From CAZJLN01 sp964540765 (GTDB lineage Bacteria; Chloroflexota; Anaerolineae; Anaerolineales; Anaerolineaceae), in the NCBI GenBank assembly GCA_964540765.1, contig CAZINW010000003.1, forward strand, positions 1 to 64,000: DNA of 64,000 nucleotides, written 5' to 3'. Both the position numbers and the translations under genes were made by a program. Under the pieces are notes generated by a model, which saw only the letters and a list, made by a program, of their open reading frames with translations, searched no databases and was not told the origin of the DNA. Within the stretch, counting starts at the first letter, position 1. Each line of letters starts with the position of its first letter. Below, piece after piece: positions 60,022 to 64,000 of the stretch.

Positions 60022-60932
60022 TTCAGTCCCGAATGTGACATTGTATTCATGACCTGACTTTGTAATAATGTGAAAATAATCAGGTTAGGCAAGAACATGA
60101 TCAATGAGGCAGCAGCTGAAATGCCCTGACCAGCGACAGCATTTGCGCCTGATGCCGACGAAGTCAACGTGGAGAGAAAGAATGCGAAAGTCTTGAGGCT
60201 CTCATTGTTAATGTACATCGAAGAAATATCAGCATTATTCCAAGTAGCTTGAAACGTTAAAATGGCAATGGTGGCTATGGCTGGCTTTATCATCGGAAGA
60301 ATGATCCGACTGTAAATTAACACATCGTTCGCCCCATCAATCTGGGCTGCCTCGACAACTTCATCCGGAATCCCATCAATGAACTGTTTGATCAAAAACA
60401 GACCCACCGGCATCGCCAATCCTGGCAAGATATGAACCAGGAAGGTGTCCATCAGGTTTAATCGCTCGATGATTAAGAAGCGTGGGATTGTTACAGCAAT
60501 TGGTACGAACATCAAGGCAATGGTGTTGATCTCGAAAAGGACCTTTTTAAGCTTGAATCGTTTCTTTGATAGGGCATATGCTGCGGTTGTGGATACGACG
60601 ATGGATGCTGCGACGGTTACAATCGTGATTAGAATACTGTTGAACAAATAACGACTGACTGGTACACCGGAATTCGACATTTTCGTAAACAAGTCTGTGA
60701 AGTTCTTAAGGGTTGGATTGGTTACAAAAAAGCGTGGGGGATAAGCAAATAACTCATCTGGCGGTTTAAATGCATTTGAGAAAATATATATGATCGGCAA
60801 AACCATGATAAGGACCAATGGCAACAGAATAATGTAAAACTTAATCTGGCTAACATGAAAGCCTTTTGGATTTATCCTGCTATTCTGAAAACCTGAAAAA
60901 CGGCTTGATATCCACTTATTTTTCCGTTTCAT
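60018..60932 (-). CDS. Carbohydrate ABC transporter permease (MalG-like)
   Basis: Inner-membrane permease (304 aa) with six helices and the EAA loop VEAAQIDGANDVLIYSRIILPMIKP. A longer basic N-terminus (1-25) precedes the first helix. It pairs with the MalF-like gene 8 bases upstream and overlaps the NHL/Yip1 gene by four bases (ATGA). With the binding protein and its partner it forms the first transporter of the operon. Confidence 0.93.
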   Translation of the reverse strand: MKRKNKWISSRFSGFQNSRINPKGFHVSQIKFYIILLPLVLIMVLPIIYIFSNAFKPPDELFAYPPRFFVTNPTLKNFTDLFTKMSNSGVPVSRYLFNSILITIVTVAASIVVSTTAAYALSKKRFKLKKVLFEINTIALMFVPIAVTIPRFLIIERLNLMDTFLVHILPGLAMPVGLFLIKQFIDGIPDEVVEAAQIDGANDVLIYSRIILPMIKPAIATIAILTFQATWNNADISSMYINNESLKTFAFFLSTLTSSASGANAVAGQGISAAASLIMFLPNLIIFTLLQSQVMNTMSHSGLK

Positions 60933-60940
60933 ATTTTCCT

Positions 60941-61867
60941 CTAATCACCACCAAATAATTTGGTTGAAAATCTTGATAAGACCAGAACCATCAACAACAA
61001 AACAACTGAAACCGCAGCGGCATATCCCATTTCATAGCGCAAGAAACCAAAATCCTCAATATGATTGACAATCAATTGACCTGCATATTGAGGCGTCGGA
61101 TTACCGCCGGATAGGGTCACACCGATGGCACCTGCCTGGAAGGTACCAACAATTGCCATCACCGCGCCAAATAACATTTGCGGCTTCATGGAAGGAATCG
61201 TGATATAAATGATTTCCTGGAAGCGGTTACTGATCCCATCAAGGCTACCTGCTTCATAAAGTTCCGGGTTGATCTCCAAAATTCCTGCAAGCATTGCCAA
61301 AAAGCCAACACCCATGCTGCCCCATAAAGTCACCACGATCATGATCGGCATCAGATACTGGGGTGACTGAAGCCATTGAATGGGCTCTTGAATGATATTC
61401 AAACCCGTTAAAAAACTATTGAAGTAACCGTTTTGATCGCCGCTAAAGAAAGCCTTCCATACCACTGCCATGGCAACGCCTGAAGTCATGGATGGCGAAT
61501 ATAGAATCAGCGCCAAAATGGTACGCGGTATTTTTGGGAGCTGCGCCAAAATCCATGCCAGGGTAAATGACAATAGGTAGCCGCCCGGGCCTACGATAAC
61601 TGCAAACTCTATCGTGTTGGGCAGAACATATTTCATAAATATGTCATCCTGGGTTAACAGTACAACATAGTTTTTCAGCCCAATGAATGTTGGAAATTGG
61701 ATCGTGTCAAAGCTGGTGAATGACAGGAGCATCGCCACCAATACAGGAACCACGATGAAAATGATGAACATAAGCGCATACATCGACAAAAAGGCATAAG
61801 CGCTTCCTTCTTTATTGAGCCATTTATTAAATTTGGCATTCCGCTTAAAAATGTCAGTTGTTGCCAT
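60941..61867 (-). CDS. Carbohydrate ABC transporter permease (MalF-like)
   Basis: Inner-membrane permease (308 aa, six helices). The EAA loop is YEAGSLDGISNRFQEIIYITIPSMKP, with Gly replacing the second Ala of the usual EAA. It overlaps the large binding-protein gene by 14 bases, which links the two physically. Six membrane segments are evident, the last two at about 229-250 and 275-295. Confidence 0.93.
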   Translation of the reverse strand: MATTDIFKRNAKFNKWLNKEGSAYAFLSMYALMFIIFIVVPVLVAMLLSFTSFDTIQFPTFIGLKNYVVLLTQDDIFMKYVLPNTIEFAVIVGPGGYLLSFTLAWILAQLPKIPRTILALILYSPSMTSGVAMAVVWKAFFSGDQNGYFNSFLTGLNIIQEPIQWLQSPQYLMPIMIVVTLWGSMGVGFLAMLAGILEINPELYEAGSLDGISNRFQEIIYITIPSMKPQMLFGAVMAIVGTFQAGAIGVTLSGGNPTPQYAGQLIVNHIEDFGFLRYEMGYAAAVSVVLLLMVLVLSRFSTKLFGGD

Positions 61868-64000
61868 CCTCCATCCACCTTTTTACCGAGTCTATTGTCG
61901 GAATTTTAAATTCCTTAACTTTCACGCCATTTTCGATATATCCAAACTCTTCCATTTTCCTGGTAATCTCACGATTGATGATGATAATAGAGTCGTCAAG
62001 CGCAACACGGGGATTTACGCCATCAAAAACAATTTTGTTCCAGGCATTGCTTAGTTCTCTTTCCTGCATATAACTACCGGGCAGTTTTATTGGCTCCTGC
62101 AACCATTCCCATTGCTCCAAAATGACTGCTTTATGCTCCTCTGAGATTGGTGAGTATTGAAATGCCTCAACATTGGCGGAATTCCATAAATAAGCCAGAC
62201 CATAATTTAAAATCAATTGCTGCTGAAAATCCACTTGTGTTTCGGTGGACATCCACCATTTCATAAATTCCCATGATTCATTGGGCTTGTCAGTATCAGC
62301 AAACATAATGCAGGCTTGAGCAGATCCGGTAGCATAGCGTAGTTCTGTTCCATCAGCCAAAACAGTCGCTGGATACAAGTCAATCGCCCATAACCCATTG
62401 ATTTCCGGCGCAGCAGTGACCAGTTTTATGTACGTTTCAAAGTTGGATACACCGATGGGCAGACTACCATACCGGAAACTATCATAAAAGCTTGATGTGG
62501 TCAGGGGCATTCCGTAAATGGTGAAACTATCTGTCATAAATTTGATGGCAGCAATAGCTTCATCACTGCCCAGTCCGGTTGAAAAACCGTCCTCACTATA
62601 CAATTTCGCATCATAATTAAAGATGTAAGGCGCAGTAACCAAGTAACCTTTGGTTCCGCTGCCACTGGAGAGGGGCGTATTGAAATTCATACCGTATCTT
62701 TGTAGTTCAGGAAGAATCTCAATGACCTCATTCCAAGTGCTTGGAATTGGGATGCCTAATGAATCCATAATGTCCTTCCGATAATAAGTCACCCAGAAAT
62801 CCTGCGTTTCAGGAATGGCATAGACGGAATCGTTGATGATGTAACTTAATAGCGAACCGGGAGAATAAATATGGATGTAGGAATCAAAATCATCAAATGA
62901 GCGCAGGTCTTTTAATGCATTCCGAATTGCCAGTTCATAAGGGATATTGGTGCTGACACCCAAGGCTACATCCGGTTGAATACCCGCCGCATTGGCAAGA
63001 ACCAATTTAGACTCATCTGGCATAATGGAGAACTTGACTTTAATGCCTGTATCATTGGTAAACGACTCATCAGCCAGCGATTGCATGAGATCAACATATT
63101 GGCGCGGGCGATTAACCCAGATTTCAATTTCATCTTCACTGGCACCGATGGATTGATATTGATTAGGTTTAAATGAATTGACAAAGCGCTTGACCCCCTC
63201 AGAGAAGGAAGTCTCGAAAGGTACTTGGACCTGCTCTGGCGCACTATCTGCCGAATGAATATAAATCTTATCCAAAGCCAGTGGCTGACTTTGCAGTAAG
63301 GGGAGAATATTGCCAAGCAATTGGGCAGCCGATCCCGAACCTTCGGAAAAACGATTCATCCGGGAGGGTATCTTATCAGGGTCTTCCGCCAAGACAGTGA
63401 TGTTGTCAATTGCCATTTGATAGGTCAGAATTTCTTCCGAACCACCGGTTTGATTGATCGCGATTAACCCATCCACGTCCACGCGCAGGTCATCAGCAAT
63501 GGCAATCAGTTGCTCTTTGATGTCAGGAATGTATTCAGTAATTTCCCATTCTTTATTGACATCAACCTGGTTACCAGTCAGTTTTTTAATTTCCAGGGAT
63601 AGGTTATTGATGTCTATCAAAACCTTTTTGATTTTCTCAATCGCGGAATAGTAAGGTGAATTATTGGCTTCAATCCCCAATACATTCGATCCCATCTGCA
63701 TGAAGATCTTGTAGGGTGTCTCCCCGCCCAATGTCATGTTTGACCAGTCGTTGGAATAGTTGAATGCAACTTCATTCAGTTCGTCGAATAAAATAACATC
63801 ATTAATGGTTACTCTTCTGAATACGGTAAAATTGTTTTTATAATTCTGGAGAGCTCTCAGAGTAATATAATAATAACCATCTTCTGGAACAGTAAATTCA
63901 TAATAAACAGTACTTCCACTGCTTTCCCAGCTCTCTCCGCCAATGGTGTTCAATAAGAGTCTGTTTGTGTCGTAAGGTGTCACACCCAGGCTGCGGTTAG
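61854..64000 (-). CDS. Large extracellular solute-binding protein, partial at its 5' end
   Basis: The frame stays open to the window edge, so the N-terminus lies beyond 64000; at least 715 residues are visible. The first 120 residues look like a carbohydrate-binding beta-sandwich (VYYEFTVPEDGYYYITLRAL). A helical linker comes next (about 130-260), then a periplasmic-binding domain of the sugar type (about 290-700) with VWVTYYRKDIMDSLGIPIPSTWNE-like blocks near 420 and MFADTDKPNESWEFMKWW. It is much larger than typical CUT1 binding proteins (about 400-450 aa). It probably binds a polymer or long oligosaccharide before import. Confidence 0.83.
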   Translation of the reverse strand, partial: NRSLGVTPYDTNRLLLNTIGGESWESSGSTVYYEFTVPEDGYYYITLRALQNYKNNFTVFRRVTINDVILFDELNEVAFNYSNDWSNMTLGGETPYKIFMQMGSNVLGIEANNSPYYSAIEKIKKVLIDINNLSLEIKKLTGNQVDVNKEWEITEYIPDIKEQLIAIADDLRVDVDGLIAINQTGGSEEILTYQMAIDNITVLAEDPDKIPSRMNRFSEGSGSAAQLLGNILPLLQSQPLALDKIYIHSADSAPEQVQVPFETSFSEGVKRFVNSFKPNQYQSIGASEDEIEIWVNRPRQYVDLMQSLADESFTNDTGIKVKFSIMPDESKLVLANAAGIQPDVALGVSTNIPYELAIRNALKDLRSFDDFDSYIHIYSPGSLLSYIINDSVYAIPETQDFWVTYYRKDIMDSLGIPIPSTWNEVIEILPELQRYGMNFNTPLSSGSGTKGYLVTAPYIFNYDAKLYSEDGFSTGLGSDEAIAAIKFMTDSFTIYGMPLTTSSFYDSFRYGSLPIGVSNFETYIKLVTAAPEINGLWAIDLYPATVLADGTELRYATGSAQACIMFADTDKPNESWEFMKWWMSTETQVDFQQQLILNYGLAYLWNSANVEAFQYSPISEEHKAVILEQWEWLQEPIKLPGSYMQERELSNAWNKIVFDGVNPRVALDDSIIIINREITRKMEEFGYIENGVKVKEFKIPTIDSVKRWMEDGNN

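Noticed and set aside
1..64000. CRISPR arrays, insertion sequences, prophage genes
   Set aside because: No regularly spaced repeats, transposase, integrase or phage structural genes were seen on either strand.

Overview
The window reads as one contig pair from a bacterial chromosome, most likely a member of the Chloroflexota (Anaerolineae-like). This is inferred from gene content: Thr/Pro-rich surface linkers, a MutL-like ATPase/membrane-protein operon, bactofilin, no LPS genes, and moderate GC. No taxonomic marker was searched. A run of exactly 100 N flanked by a 55-base duplicate (13478-13687) points to a short-read, probably metagenomic, assembly. LAYOUT. 1-6.5 kb: tRNA-Thr, a membrane lytic transglycosylase, a two-component system, a PglC-like phosphoglycosyl transferase, a BMP-type lipoprotein and a DUF389-SH3 membrane protein. 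6.5-13.5 kb: a tightly packed seven-gene reverse-strand operon of unknown function (small protein, two membrane proteins, a zinc-ribbon membrane protein with repeated Trp motifs, another membrane protein, a MutL-like ASKHA ATPase and a KOW protein). 13.8-20.1 kb: a polysaccharide cluster (WecC, WecB, hexapeptide acyltransferase, three glycosyltransferases). 20.1-27.4 kb: lipoamide dehydrogenase, a possible Roadblock-like protein, DNA polymerase I and DnaA, with a 493-base AT-rich region upstream of dnaA. 27.4-35.1 kb: FAD oxidoreductase and flippase-like pair, ABC-F ATPase, GNAT, a promoter-terminator unit that may be a small RNA, a SWIM-motif protein, PAP2 phosphatase, EamA transporter, and tRNA-Ser with a tandem repeat of its 3' end. 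35.1-42 kb: beta-CASP nuclease and RNase D, D-aminoacyl-tRNA deacylase, a degenerate PyrD/PyrK-like pair, prolyl-tRNA synthetase and bactofilin. 42-47.8 kb: an operon joining a 3-methyladenine glycosylase, E1 alpha, E1 beta and a lipoyl-domain/NeuD fusion, then a sugar epimerase and a GDPD. 48-64 kb: an 11-gene reverse-strand glycan-utilisation operon running off the right edge. HOW IT WORKS TOGETHER. The most striking system is at 42089-45141. A thiamine-dependent 2-oxoacid decarboxylase (E1 alpha/beta) is followed by a protein that has the lipoyl and E1/E3-binding domains of an E2 subunit, but carries a NeuD/PglD-type sugar acyltransferase in place of the normal E2 catalytic core. This suggests direct acyl transfer from lipoamide to an amino sugar. 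Lipoamide dehydrogenase, a PglC-like transferase and nucleotide-sugar enzymes are elsewhere in the window. The 48-64 kb operon combines a large binding protein, two ABC permease pairs, two GH144-type beta-1,2-glucanase-like proteins (one a lipoprotein, one cytoplasmic), a GH35 protein, a LacI regulator and two accessory proteins of unknown role. It looks like capture, surface cleavage, import and intracellular breakdown of a glucan. Several genes have a -10 box 6-9 bases before the start codon and no ribosome-binding site, suggesting leaderless mRNAs.
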